Part shown: positions 17,474 through 27,486 of the stretch, one piece after another | Numbering within the stretch: the stretch's first letter is position 1 | How the letters are laid out: each line of letters starts with the position of its first letter | From: Candidatus Gastranaerophilales bacterium | Lineage (GTDB): Bacteria > Cyanobacteriota > Vampirovibrionia > Gastranaerophilales > Gastranaerophilaceae | NCBI GenBank assembly: GCA_944323695.1 | Contig: CALUTI010000001.1 | Coordinates: 124,001 to 188,000 of the forward strand | DNA: 64,000 nt | Direction of reading: 5' to 3' | Notes under the pieces: generated by a model | Told to the model about the DNA's origin: nothing | What the model saw: only the letters and a program-made list of their open reading frames with translations | The model's database searches: none | Position numbers and translations under genes: made by a program

Positions 17474-18762
17474 TTAAAATATTTTAATAGGTTCTTTAAC
17501 TATCATCCTGCAATCTTTTGCCATATCCTTGCACAAATCATACTGAACCTTATCTCCGCAATACTTTTCGCTCTTTATATAGCCTATTGCGCATGCGGCA
17601 CTCCTAAAATTTGCATCTGTCATCAACAATTTCACTTCTCTTTTTTGTCCGCTATAAGTATCATATAATACATTTACGCTAAGGTGATCTTTTGTATTTC
17701 CGCCTGAAGGACTCTCCTCGTTATAGGCAGGCAATACTTTTCCGGAACCTAACAAATAATACGGAAATACATCTTCCCATAATTCCCCCGCTCCTGAATC
17801 ACCATTTACGTCTATATATATAACAAATCCCGTTCTGTCATCATCCGATTCCGCGTCAGATAATTCTTCTATATATTCGTAATCTGAGCCGATATATAAT
17901 TTTAATCCGTTTAAAAGAACAATATTTGGTGTAACCTCTGCGAAATTTCCCGATGTTGCAGCACTTTGAATAATATCGTCGGATATAGTGCAATCATATG
18001 ACTCTATATTGTACCAATCTTTAATTTTTTCGCATATAGAGGGCGGTAATGATAATAGACAAATAACTTGACGCAGTTCTGCATTCCAATCACCATGTGT
18101 TGCCCCATCAATCGAAAAAACATATTCAATAGCATTACTACTCTTAAAAAATTGCTCCGGTGTCTGATTAAAAGGAATAACTGGCGGCATGTAAGCTATC
18201 AACGCAGAATTAAGTATTATTTCATGTAAATACAACTTATTGGAGTTAGAAAGATTAAAACCAGCCTTACTTATTTTTTCGTCATCCAATACATAGTCCC
18301 CAGATGTTTTATCAAACTTATAAAAATATGAAAAAAAATCGTAACTAAAATCCGCCTTAGACGGCAAATTTTTATTACAAGCTTTGAATGCCCCCAGCCA
18401 GTAATCCGGGTATCCAGAATAATTGCAAATATCCCCAAAACATTCTTCATGTGCAATCGGTTCAGGATAAAAAGCTTTACTATAACGTCTGCCATTTACT
18501 TCTATAGCATAATCCTCAGGAAGTGTAGCTTTAACTTCAGGCAATACATTCGCGGATATATCCTTCATTAACGAATAACCCATATAATAGGAGTCGTAAT
18601 CTACCTTCTTCATCTTGCTAATTGTTATCGGCAAGGTTACAATTACTACAATCGTTATTACTATTAATGTTATAGTTAACTCGCCCAGCGTAAACCCTTG
18701 TCTTATGCGGTTAAGAGTGTCGCCCCCCCCCGCTCCTTCCTTACCAAATCAAGCTTTTCCAT
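17474..18762 (-). CDS. Type IV prepilin-like protein, frame broken at a G9 tract
   Basis: A strong SD (ggaggg) precedes ATG 18760-18762. Nine codons later a run of nine G (18723-18731) puts the reading frame out by one base and the zero frame stops after 19 codons. One extra G joins it to a long frame that reads GFTLGELTITLIVITIVVIV, a textbook prepilin cleavage site (Gly before Phe, Glu at +5) with hydrophobic helix. The body (about 400 aa, open from 18634 with a TTG as first candidate start) is soluble, Tyr/Asp-rich and contains IYIDVNGDSGAGE. Nine bp downstream of dgt. Either phase-variable, recoded by slippage, a pseudogene, or an assembly error. Confidence 0.75.
18723..18731 (-). repeat. 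G9 homopolymer controlling a prepilin frame
   Basis: Nine consecutive G on the coding (minus) strand in codons 11-14 of the prepilin ORF. Ten would restore the frame. Such tracts slip during replication and are the usual basis of phase variation. Confidence 0.75.
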
Positions 18763-18770
18763 ATACCCTC

Positions 18771-19802
18771 CTAATCTATAACTTTTGCAAGTTTAAACAA
18801 ATAATCATCTTTTGTGGTCAGTTTTAAGCCTTCGGGTACAAAATGATCTTTAAACCTTTCCACAGCAAATCTATCTGTCATACCGGAAATATAATCCGTC
18901 ACTATTCTTTCAATTTTACTTTCTTCGCAAACGGGTTTCAACATCTCACAATACAAAAAGAATAATTCTCTAATAACTTTACGCGCTTTTTCTTCTTCAA
19001 GCTTTGCCGGAGAATCTATGTAAACGTTATCAAACATCCATTGTCTGAGTTTTGTTGTATAATGCCAGCCTTCTTCACTCATCGCGACATTAGGTTTGCC
19101 GAGAGAATTTGTAATAATTTCCGTAATCATTTTATTCAAACGCTTTGACTGAATAGAAGAAAAATACTTTATACAATCTTTAGGAAGATCATTTTCAACT
19201 ATAATTCCTGCCCTTACAGAATCCTCAATGTCATGATTAATATACGCAATTTTATCTGCGAGTTGCACAACTTGAGCTTCCGGAGTTTTCGGGGTATAGC
19301 CCCAGGTGTGTGTCAAAATCCCGTCGATAGTTTCCTGACATAAATTCAAATTTTCCAGAACTTCCACAACTCTTACGCTCTGTATATTATGATGGAATCC
19401 GCCTTTTACAAGCTCATCCAAAACTCCTTCTCCGCAGTGACCAAATGGTGTATGCCCTAAGTCATGACCAAGCGAAATTGCTTCCACCAAATCTTCATTC
19501 AAATCCAATGCACGGGCAATTGTTCTGCCAATTTGTGAAACTTCCAGAGTATGTGTCAGACGTGTTCTAAAATGATCATCAAACGGAGATAAAAATACCT
19601 GTGTTTTATGTTTTAAACGTCGAAAAGCCTTTGAATGCAGAATTCTGTCGCGATCTCTTTGAAAACAAGTTCTCAGGCTGCATTCTTCAATCGGTCTTTT
19701 TCTGCCCTTTGAAAATCTGCTTTTTGTGGCATATTCGCTTAAATTATCAATTTCACGCTGCTCAAGCTTATATCTTATAGTTTCTTCATTTACAATATTC
19801 AT
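18771..19802 (-). CDS. dgt: dGTPase-like HD-domain phosphohydrolase
   Basis: A 343-aa HD-superfamily enzyme that removes triphosphate from dNTPs. The N-terminal signature (RTCFQRDRDRILHSKAFRRL) is at about 43-62 and the HD metal-site residues lie in RTRLTHTLEV and LGHDLGHTPFGHCGE. It matches the deoxyguanosinetriphosphate triphosphohydrolase-like subfamily of normal length. A TATAGT lies 6 nt before the ATG and no SD is seen, so the transcript is probably leaderless. The broken prepilin gene follows 8 bp downstream. Confidence 0.93.
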   Translation of the reverse strand: MNIVNEETIRYKLEQREIDNLSEYATKSRFSKGRKRPIEECSLRTCFQRDRDRILHSKAFRRLKHKTQVFLSPFDDHFRTRLTHTLEVSQIGRTIARALDLNEDLVEAISLGHDLGHTPFGHCGEGVLDELVKGGFHHNIQSVRVVEVLENLNLCQETIDGILTHTWGYTPKTPEAQVVQLADKIAYINHDIEDSVRAGIIVENDLPKDCIKYFSSIQSKRLNKMITEIITNSLGKPNVAMSEEGWHYTTKLRQWMFDNVYIDSPAKLEEEKARKVIRELFFLYCEMLKPVCEESKIERIVTDYISGMTDRFAVERFKDHFVPEGLKLTTKDDYLFKLAKVID

Positions 19803-19827
19803 ATTAACACTATATCACAAACAAAAA

Positions 19828-21519
19828 CTATGATTTTGCAGTATTTATTTCCGCCTTAACATTCTGGGCATGTTTTAAATCTTCTTGCTGTTTTGTAAAT
19901 TGTTTTCTGGATTTATCGACTTTTGAACCAATAATATTCATTGCCATACCGGACAAACCGCTTATTACCATTGCTTTAATACCTGCGACCAAACCGACAG
20001 TTAAAGCAATTGACGTTGCCACACTGCCTATAATCGGAATACCGTAAACAAGCATTGCGGAGATTCTTTCATCACGGTTGTCTGCAGCAGTAAGCCCTAA
20101 ACCTACACCGCCTATCGAACCTAATAAAGAAAGCACATCCGTCGGACCGGATCCGAGAGTTAAATCTCTCAGTTTATCATAGAATAAATCATTTTCCGTT
20201 TTTATTGCTTTATCCAGTGAAGCAAGTGTTTTGTTTGTTTTTCCGCGTAATTTTACATATTCTTCCGTTGGCAAAAGACGTTTATAAATAGTAAGGATTT
20301 CCTGTATTTCACCTTTTGAACTTTTCCCAAGAATATTTTCAATTTCATCAATATAAGCAGATACCTGCGTTACTGTAGATTTATTATAATCAAATTTATC
20401 GGAAGATTTGGCAAGTCTTTCTGATATTGATTTTAAACCTGTCAAAATTTCTTCATTAACCTTTTCACGCAATTGTTTTTCGTTTGGTCCGGAAAGCTTT
20501 TTATAAGTAACAAGTTGAGAACGTAATTTTCTTAACAAATCATAAGATTTTTTGTCGCTTGGATCAATGAATGAGGCGATATTATCAAGAGTCTTAGATG
20601 AAGCATTATAATTATCCAAAATACTGTGAGTTATTTTATTTCTGGATAAATCCACCCCGCGCATTATGGCGATTTTATCCGCTGCTATAGCATCTTCAGC
20701 GATAAATGTTGTAAGAACCTTATTAGTGCGCTGCTTGTCGGATTTATCAACAAGGACATCCCAAACTTTCTCGTCAAGACCTGCTGTGGCATTTTTCATT
20801 TTTTTGTATCTGCCCATACGTGCGGTTTGCCCAAACCCTTCTTTTAATCCTAATTTAACCTTATTTTGTCTCAAAACAAGATCATCTATCCATTCGGAAG
20901 CTTTTTTAGTTACATTATTAATTGTAACTAATTTGTCAGGATTGCTCTGTAAAATTTCCTTATTTACATCAGAGTAAGTGCTAAAAAGTTTTGCAAATTT
21001 TTTATCTGAAGATTTATACGCATTCACAACAGAGCGTCTTGCCAAACGTTCAAATACTGATGTTATTTTAAGGTGAATTTTTTTAGTAAAGTTGTTTTTA
21101 TGCATAAGTTTTGTAAATAACAAGTCCTTAAATGAGCCTATGTTATTTACACCCTTAGATTTTTCCGCCCAAACAGTTACGTTTTTGAAAAGTTTGTTAT
21201 AAAAAGAGGTAACAGGACCGCTCTTTCCGGCTTCTTTACGGCTGTTGACATTATTTTCAAGTCTCTGGCCCCACTTTTGCAGCCATTTGTAAGTGTTCTT
21301 TGGCAAGCCTTTTACCACAGCAAAAATACCTAATGCTGCGGCTAATGCACTTGTAACTATTATAAGACCTGTTCTTTTACGTTTTTTTTCTTTGCTTTTT
21401 TCGCTCGTCTCAAATATATCCTGTGCCGTTTTTGTTGTAATGTAATAATTACTTTGACCTTTGGCAAAAGGATTTTGAGTTTGAATATTTATAAAACTAT
21501 TTTGAACACTGCTAACCAT
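19828..21519 (-). CDS. Uncharacterised membrane protein (lineage-specific)
   Basis: A 563-aa protein of no recognised family. Residues 1-45 are polar and Ser/Gln/Asn-rich, a hydrophobic segment lies at about 51-68 (LIIVTSALAAALGIFAVVKG), a long Lys-rich helical region fills 70-450, and a C-terminal hydrophobic region runs from about 455 to 535 (LLGSIGGVGLGLTAADN, then IPIIGSVATSIALTVGLVAG). The end is again charged and helical. The Ser/Asn head resembles that of the peptidase at 7222 (MVSSVQNSF versus MVDSVNNIQ), without clear homology. The stop lies 26 bp before dgt's start. Confidence 0.7.
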   Translation of the reverse strand: MVSSVQNSFINIQTQNPFAKGQSNYYITTKTAQDIFETSEKSKEKKRKRTGLIIVTSALAAALGIFAVVKGLPKNTYKWLQKWGQRLENNVNSRKEAGKSGPVTSFYNKLFKNVTVWAEKSKGVNNIGSFKDLLFTKLMHKNNFTKKIHLKITSVFERLARRSVVNAYKSSDKKFAKLFSTYSDVNKEILQSNPDKLVTINNVTKKASEWIDDLVLRQNKVKLGLKEGFGQTARMGRYKKMKNATAGLDEKVWDVLVDKSDKQRTNKVLTTFIAEDAIAADKIAIMRGVDLSRNKITHSILDNYNASSKTLDNIASFIDPSDKKSYDLLRKLRSQLVTYKKLSGPNEKQLREKVNEEILTGLKSISERLAKSSDKFDYNKSTVTQVSAYIDEIENILGKSSKGEIQEILTIYKRLLPTEEYVKLRGKTNKTLASLDKAIKTENDLFYDKLRDLTLGSGPTDVLSLLGSIGGVGLGLTAADNRDERISAMLVYGIPIIGSVATSIALTVGLVAGIKAMVISGLSGMAMNIIGSKVDKSRKQFTKQQEDLKHAQNVKAEINTAKS

Positions 21520-21581
21520 AACACTTACTATATATAATAAATGCTAAAATACCTCTAAAATTGCGTGGTTAAAATACAAAA

Positions 21582-22712
21582 TTAAGATTTATTACAAAAT
21601 TCATCTGCGATAATTTTTGCGGCTTCTTGTGATGAATTTTTATCAGAAAGCAGTTCTTTAACTTCTCCCAACTGTTTTATATAATCTTCTCGATATGAAT
21701 TGTTGTATAAAATCTTTTCTATCTGATAAGAAATATTTTGCACAGTCACATCTTTTTGAATAATTTCGGGAACAATCATTCTGTCAGCAATAATGTTTGG
21801 CAGCGAAACTTTTTTTATACATCTGACCATTAAATATATAAAATAGAAAATCCATGGGCCTCTATATGCAATAATCATCGGCACCTGATATAAACAAGCT
21901 TCCAGCGCAACCGTACCTGATGCGAGGATTAACGCGTCAGAACAGCTTAAAAGTGCCTGATTTTCACCTTTTATAACCTTAAAATCCGTATCCTTTAAAT
22001 ATTTATTATAAACATCATCGGATAAATTCGGCGCATGAGAGATGCAAAACTGCAAGTCCGGATGATTTTTTTGAAGATTTTTAGCGGATTTTATAAATAT
22101 CTTCATCAGCTGCTTTAACTCAAACACTCTTGATCCCGGGAATACCGATACCAATTTTTTATTCACATCAAAACCATGTTTTTTAAAAAACATTTCTTTA
22201 TCAACTTTAGGCTCCAATTGAGACACGAGAGGGTGCCCGCAATAATGTGTATCAATACCGTAATGCTCATACATAGGCTTTTCAAACGGAAATATACAAA
22301 GCACCTTATCAATGTATTTTTTTATGGTGTTAATACGCCATTTTCTGCTTGCCCAAACCTGCGGCGGAATATAATAAAAAACTTTTATTCCTGCTTTTTT
22401 CAAAAACTTTGAAACATTCAGATTAAATGCGCCGTAATCAATGCACAAGACTAAATCCGGCTTGAATACGTTTTCCAGATAATCCACAACCCGCTTGCCC
22501 AATTGAATATGATTCCAAATAATGGCAGGAGAAATTCCGACTGCTGACATTTTTTTGTGGTCAGAAAAAAGTTTTACGCCGGCATTTTTTAAATTTTCTC
22601 CGCCAATACCCTCAATAACCACATCAGGGCAAAGTTTTTTCAACTCTGTTACGACATGAGCGGCATGGATGTCTCCTGAATATTCACCTGTTATGATAAA
22701 AAGCTTTTTCAT
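21582..22712 (-). CDS. lpxB: Lipid-A-disaccharide synthase
   Basis: A 376-aa GT19 enzyme that joins UDP-2,3-diacylglucosamine and lipid X to make the lipid A disaccharide at the inner membrane. Motifs ITGEYSGDIHAAHVV at the N-terminus, IDYGAFNLN near 111, YYIPPQVWASRKWR near 130, VFPGSRVFEL near 190 and ASGTVALEACLYQVPM near 265 are all present. Last gene of an envelope operon; it begins 2 nt after lpxI ends. Confidence 0.96.
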   Translation of the reverse strand: MKKLFIITGEYSGDIHAAHVVTELKKLCPDVVIEGIGGENLKNAGVKLFSDHKKMSAVGISPAIIWNHIQLGKRVVDYLENVFKPDLVLCIDYGAFNLNVSKFLKKAGIKVFYYIPPQVWASRKWRINTIKKYIDKVLCIFPFEKPMYEHYGIDTHYCGHPLVSQLEPKVDKEMFFKKHGFDVNKKLVSVFPGSRVFELKQLMKIFIKSAKNLQKNHPDLQFCISHAPNLSDDVYNKYLKDTDFKVIKGENQALLSCSDALILASGTVALEACLYQVPMIIAYRGPWIFYFIYLMVRCIKKVSLPNIIADRMIVPEIIQKDVTVQNISYQIEKILYNNSYREDYIKQLGEVKELLSDKNSSQEAAKIIADEFCNKS

Positions 22713-22714
22713 AA

Positions 22715-23530
22715 TTAAACTGCCATAATTACTATATTGTTTTCATCCGCAAATTTAATAACTTTTTCCTGATCTACAATAATTGTCTCATTAGCTTCCA
22801 CAGCAAGCAATGACGCCTTATATCTTTTCATGGTTTTTAAAGTTCTTAACCCGACTGCCGGAATATCAAAACGTTTATCCTGCTTCGGCTTGGAAACCTT
22901 AATAACAGAAGCGTTTTTCTTGGCAAGTTTTGCTCCTCTCTTAATACAAGCATCAGTTCCTTCTATTGCTTCAACTGCCATAATCATTTTATCTTTAATG
23001 ACGACAGATTGGCCGACATCAACCCCGCCCATTTCTTTTGCAAGCCAGAAGCCGTAATTTACATCTTCAAGCTGCTCTGCAGTAGGTTTATGCTTGCCGA
23101 GAACTCCTGCCGGAATCATAAGATTCTTAATAAATATAGTCTGGTCTAAAACCTTTATGCCTGCTTTTTCAAACTCACGGACAATTAAAAGCATAACTTC
23201 ATCATCATTAAGACGCTTGACTTCTTTTAAAAGCTCGATAGCTCTGGCATCAAATTTGTAAAGCTGCAACAAAACGCGCTTGTGAACCTTACCCAAAAAA
23301 GTTGCCTGCTTAATTTCTTCTTCCTTTAAAATCTTTTCTATCTTGTTAATTTCTCCCGGATGGCATGAATATACTTTTGAACAGTATTTCTTTAACTGTT
23401 TAACATTATCGTTTGCAAGAGAAATACAAACCACATCAAAACCATTCTCTTTTGCATACTGCGCCATTTTTACCGGTAAGATACCGTCTCCTGCTATTAA
23501 TCCCTGTTTACTTTCCAACATTACTGACAC
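22715..23530 (-). CDS. lpxI: UDP-2,3-diacylglucosamine pyrophosphatase LpxI
   Basis: A 271-aa protein of the LpxI (DUF1009) family, which hydrolyses UDP-2,3-diacylglucosamine to lipid X in lineages lacking LpxH. Signature stretches: GLIAGDGILPVKMAQYAKE at the start, FLGKVHKR near 100, DDEVMLLIV near 128 and the C-terminal DIPAVGLRTLKTM. The start is GTG with gagagg 9 nt upstream. It supplies the substrate of LpxB, encoded directly downstream. Confidence 0.95.
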   Translation of the reverse strand: MSVMLESKQGLIAGDGILPVKMAQYAKENGFDVVCISLANDNVKQLKKYCSKVYSCHPGEINKIEKILKEEEIKQATFLGKVHKRVLLQLYKFDARAIELLKEVKRLNDDEVMLLIVREFEKAGIKVLDQTIFIKNLMIPAGVLGKHKPTAEQLEDVNYGFWLAKEMGGVDVGQSVVIKDKMIMAVEAIEGTDACIKRGAKLAKKNASVIKVSKPKQDKRFDIPAVGLRTLKTMKRYKASLLAVEANETIIVDQEKVIKFADENNIVIMAV

Positions 23531-23532
23531 TT

Positions 23533-24162
23533 TTATTTACCTCTCAATAAATTTATTTCTTCTACCTGTTTTTCGTTTAATAAAACCGCTCCGCCGAGCA
23601 TTTTTGTATTAAAAACAACCTGTGCATAAGATTCGGCAAGCTCCAGTTTTAAATATGCTTCCTCTATAGTCTTGCCGCCAGTTATAAATCCATGATTTGC
23701 CATTAAAACCGCATCAAAATCCTTAAAATATTTAGATGTTTTTTCAACCAAATCCATAGATGAAGGCATTCCGTATTCTGCAAGCGGTATGTGACCAAAA
23801 TAAAATACATTTTCCGCCATTATAGGTTCATCCAATGCCATACCGCATGACGCAAATGAGCTTAAATACGGAGAATGAACATGCACAATATAATTTACAT
23901 CAGGTCTTATTTTATAAAATTCCACATGCAGCATTTTTTCACTTGAAGGCTTTTTATCACCTTCGACAACATTACCTTGAAAATCAATTACTACAAAATC
24001 ATCTTCTTTCAAGTAACCATTTGCAGATCCGGACACCGTAATTACAATATTATCGCCGTATCTTGCAGACAAATTTCCGGAGACACCGGGTGTAAAATTC
24101 TTTTGCCCTGCAATTGCACCGTATTTTATTAACTCTCTTTTTATATCTGCCAATTCTTTCAT
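23533..24162 (-). CDS. Class II aldolase/adducin family protein
   Basis: A 209-aa protein of the fuculose/ribulose-phosphate aldolase family. GVSGNLSARYGDNIVIT near residue 26, the general base region PSSEKMLHVEFYK and the Zn ligands HVHSP and ANHGF (third His) are visible. These enzymes act on sugar phosphates or on methylthioribulose phosphate. It sits inside an LPS operon: start codon overlapping the lptD stop by one base and its stop 2 nt before lpxI. The substrate is unknown; a link to envelope sugar supply is only suggested by position. Confidence 0.9.
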   Translation of the reverse strand: MKELADIKRELIKYGAIAGQKNFTPGVSGNLSARYGDNIVITVSGSANGYLKEDDFVVIDFQGNVVEGDKKPSSEKMLHVEFYKIRPDVNYIVHVHSPYLSSFASCGMALDEPIMAENVFYFGHIPLAEYGMPSSMDLVEKTSKYFKDFDAVLMANHGFITGGKTIEEAYLKLELAESYAQVVFNTKMLGGAVLLNEKQVEEINLLRGK

Positions 24163-26348
24163 TATATACTTTCCTTATCAGGATCTTCTATATCAATTAC
24201 CTCTGCATATTGAAGCTTTTTAGTCACAGGATTAACCGATCCCTGCTCAAATGCGACATTATCATCCTTTTTCCTGTCAGACTGCCCCAGACGTTCCGGA
24301 TTTTTTATTTCCATTTTATCAAACTCTACTGTCGTACCTTTTGTATCTATCATCATTGCAACAGTAAAATAAGTTGTCTGGCGCATAAAGTCATATCCCA
24401 AATTTATTTTAAAATCATCCGGCCCTAAAGACACTATAAACGCATTTTCCTGGAACAATTCACCGTTTGGAGAGTCATTTGTCAATGTAACAGAACCCCA
24501 CCACCCTACTGTAAGATATTTATTTAATCGCAAAGCTTCTCTTACATAGAGGTTGGAATGACCGTAACGGTACATATCATAAACCGGCATCGGTGTATGA
24601 TCAGAATATCCGGATATAAAATACCCTATATCCTGCATCCAATATTTATACTGGGTATGAAGTCTTGGCCCGATACGAGCAACAAACTGAGTATCGCCCG
24701 TACCATATACAGCGGCAGATCCTTGCATTACCATACTTAATTCCAGAGAACGTCTGTTCTCTTTGTCCTTATATTTATAAAGTGACTGATCTGCTTCTGC
24801 CATATATCTGAAACGCATTGTTGAAATTCCGCTGCTTTGAATACTTTCCGTATGCATATTATATTCACCGTCTTGTGCAAACGCAGCTGATGCACGGTGT
24901 CTGAAACGTAAATCACGCCCCTCGGTAAGAAAATCGCTGACAACATTGTCTTTATCATATACCAATTCAGCCAAGTATTTAGGCATTCTTCGTCCCATAA
25001 ACCAGTCATCCATATAAGCATTTGATCCATATTGCAAGAACAAATTATCATCAAGCTGCTGCTTACCGCGTAAGACAAATACATCTGCACCAGATCCGTA
25101 CATAAACTGAGTCTGATTAAATGCAGACCTATATTTAATTGCACCGCCTATACCAAAATTATCTTTGTAATTGACAAGAGGTATAAGTTTAATTATAGAG
25201 CCAAACGGAGCATCAAATACAAAACCCGGACCGGCAAACATACCAAATCTTGATATTGAACCAAATTCAGGATAATTTGCCTCCACATATTCTTGATTTT
25301 TATTGGTATGTGCAGTAAATGAAGGCATTGTAAATAAATATCTGTCATTATAAAAAACCTCAGCATCTTTGACCTGCACTGTATCATGCTCTTTTCTCGA
25401 ATTGACATAGATATCTGATGCAGAAAGTTTCCATTTCGCATTTTCGCCTGTCATAAGAAGATTTTTATCTTCATCACTTATAATCATTTGTCTAAAATCC
25501 GGACCTATCATTCTTGAAACAAATTCAAATTTATTAGAGGTTTCGGAGTACATTTTTCCTTTATCAAGAATAATTTTATTATTTTCGCTTGTAGCTTTTT
25601 TGGCACGGATTTTCATTGCAGTAGGCGCGGTTTCGATATTATCCATAAATATGTTTTCTTCATTCATATTTACCTGAATATAATCACCGTAAACCGGCAT
25701 ATTGTCTTTTGTCAAAACAACATTACCCATAGCCTTCAAAATATTGGAATCCCTGTTGTAGGTCATCTTATCTGCGGTCAGTTTAACTTTTTGAGGCGGG
25801 AATATAAGAATTGGGTTACCAATAGCTTCTATATCTCCGGTATCTTCATTATAAACCATATCATCACAGTCTAATACCATCTCGTTTTCAGTAGACTGTT
25901 CTTTTACTCCGCCGGCTAATTCAATAGTTTCATCCGGCTTTTTATTTTGCTTTATATCAGAAACAGGAATTTCATTATCAGAAGCAGTTTCTTCTTCCAT
26001 TTCCAACAAATCAGCATCTATATCTTTTAACTCGCTTTCACCGCTGAGCCAGTCCGGTTCTTTTAATTCTTTTTTTGGGGAATCCGCGTTTTTATTACGA
26101 GCTTGCCACGCACGTTGAATTTTCAACCTTGTTTTTTTGAAAAAAGGCATGTGATCCTTATATTTTTCTTCAGAGACTGTACTTTGGGAAGACTCAACTT
26201 TAACTTCAGGTTCAGGTATTACAGCTGATTGAAAAAATTGTTTATCAATATTGTTAAGATCCTGATACATTGTTTCTACTTGCTCTGCAGCAAATATTTC
26301 AGAACAGGATAAAAATATTATTAAAATTGTAATTAATGCCTTTTTCAA
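24162..26348 (-). CDS. lptD: LPS-assembly protein LptD (OstA) homologue
   Basis: A 728-aa exported protein. A signal peptide covers residues 1-20 (start codon TTG with SD agaaggt). An acidic, poorly conserved region (about 40-150) precedes an OstA-like periplasmic domain (150-300: DDMVYNEDTGDIEAIGNP, then GNVVLTKDNMPVYGDYI), and a beta-strand-rich C-terminal barrel runs from about 370 to 700. LptD inserts LPS into the outer leaflet of the outer membrane. The acidic insert is unusual. Gene order lptD-aldolase-lpxI-lpxB agrees with the role. Confidence 0.88.
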   Translation of the reverse strand: MKKALITILIIFLSCSEIFAAEQVETMYQDLNNIDKQFFQSAVIPEPEVKVESSQSTVSEEKYKDHMPFFKKTRLKIQRAWQARNKNADSPKKELKEPDWLSGESELKDIDADLLEMEEETASDNEIPVSDIKQNKKPDETIELAGGVKEQSTENEMVLDCDDMVYNEDTGDIEAIGNPILIFPPQKVKLTADKMTYNRDSNILKAMGNVVLTKDNMPVYGDYIQVNMNEENIFMDNIETAPTAMKIRAKKATSENNKIILDKGKMYSETSNKFEFVSRMIGPDFRQMIISDEDKNLLMTGENAKWKLSASDIYVNSRKEHDTVQVKDAEVFYNDRYLFTMPSFTAHTNKNQEYVEANYPEFGSISRFGMFAGPGFVFDAPFGSIIKLIPLVNYKDNFGIGGAIKYRSAFNQTQFMYGSGADVFVLRGKQQLDDNLFLQYGSNAYMDDWFMGRRMPKYLAELVYDKDNVVSDFLTEGRDLRFRHRASAAFAQDGEYNMHTESIQSSGISTMRFRYMAEADQSLYKYKDKENRRSLELSMVMQGSAAVYGTGDTQFVARIGPRLHTQYKYWMQDIGYFISGYSDHTPMPVYDMYRYGHSNLYVREALRLNKYLTVGWWGSVTLTNDSPNGELFQENAFIVSLGPDDFKINLGYDFMRQTTYFTVAMMIDTKGTTVEFDKMEIKNPERLGQSDRKKDDNVAFEQGSVNPVTKKLQYAEVIDIEDPDKESI

Positions 26349-26359
26349 CTTCTACCTTC

Positions 26360-27484
26360 TTATATATAGTTCAATGGATTATTAGGTTTTCCGTTTATTC
26401 TTACCTCAAAATGGCAGTGCGGTCCGGTACTGTAACCCGTAGTACCCTCAAGCCCGACGACCTGACCTTTTTTAACATAATCGCCTTGTTTTACCTTTAT
26501 AGTTGACATGTGTGCATATAAAGTTGTCATAGGATTACCATTTATTGTACCATGATCAATTATAACAACTTTACCATAACCGCCGTACCAGCCGGAATAT
26601 ATAACTTTACCCGCATTTGAAGCCATTATATTTCCGTAATTAGGTCCGCCTATATCAACACCGGAGTGGAAAGTTCTACTGTTAAATATCGGGTGGGTTC
26701 TCCAGCCAAATGGTGATGTTATACGACCGCCTATCGGTTTTATAAAACCGGAAGATGAAACTTTTACTGTTGTATCCTGCGGTTTTTTGCTTATCATTGT
26801 CTGAAGATTCTGTGATTGTCTTGCCAATTCTCTTTCGGTCTGCTCGTAATATCTTCTGTCTGTTTTAAGCTTATTAATCATGTTTTGATTTTGAGCAATT
26901 GCACGTTCAATGTCTCGCTGCTGCGAATTGATTGACTTAATAGATTGTGCAAGATATTTTTTCTTTGCTTCAACATCTTTTTTCATCTGTGCAATTTTGC
27001 CGGCTTTCTCTTTAACAGCCACCATGTGTTTATAATCATTTCTGATAATTAATCTTTCAAAGTATATTACATCCAAAAGTGAATTCAAATCTTTTGCTGA
27101 TAAAATAAGCTCAAACATACCCGTTCTTTGGGATTTAAAGACTTGTCTTATACGCTGTTTTAACTGGGCATCAATGGAATTAAACTCACTTGTCGCACTT
27201 GCAAGCTGGCTTTCAAGCTGATTAAGCTGGCTTTCAATATTGTTATATTGATTTTTGGAAGCTTGAAGGTCATTGGAAGTGGTTTCAAGTTTTCGTTGAT
27301 TTTTAACCAATTTACTTTTTTCAGCATTTTCAAGAAGCTTCAATTGTCTTATTTTTTCTTTAGTCTGTCTGTGTTTTTGCTCCACACTCGGGGCACAAAA
27401 AGCCATTGGTGCTATGATAAAATTAAACGTAAACACCAATAATACTGATATCGTAATTATTTTTAAAGTTCTTGTTATATTCAT
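26360..27484 (-). CDS. M23 family peptidase with coiled coil (EnvC/NlpD-like)
   Basis: A 374-aa exported protein: signal peptide/anchor at residues 1-31, two long coiled-coil stretches (about 33-120 and 155-240) and a C-terminal LytM domain (about 250-374). The zinc-site motifs HSGVDIG and HCHFEVRING are intact, so it may be an active endopeptidase cutting peptidoglycan, or an EnvC-type amidase activator. First large gene of the LPS operon, 11 bp upstream of lptD. A 34-aa ORF precedes it by 2 nt. Confidence 0.92.
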   Translation of the reverse strand: MNITRTLKIITISVLLVFTFNFIIAPMAFCAPSVEQKHRQTKEKIRQLKLLENAEKSKLVKNQRKLETTSNDLQASKNQYNNIESQLNQLESQLASATSEFNSIDAQLKQRIRQVFKSQRTGMFELILSAKDLNSLLDVIYFERLIIRNDYKHMVAVKEKAGKIAQMKKDVEAKKKYLAQSIKSINSQQRDIERAIAQNQNMINKLKTDRRYYEQTERELARQSQNLQTMISKKPQDTTVKVSSSGFIKPIGGRITSPFGWRTHPIFNSRTFHSGVDIGGPNYGNIMASNAGKVIYSGWYGGYGKVVIIDHGTINGNPMTTLYAHMSTIKVKQGDYVKKGQVVGLEGTTGYSTGPHCHFEVRINGKPNNPLNYI

Positions 27485-27486
27485 AA

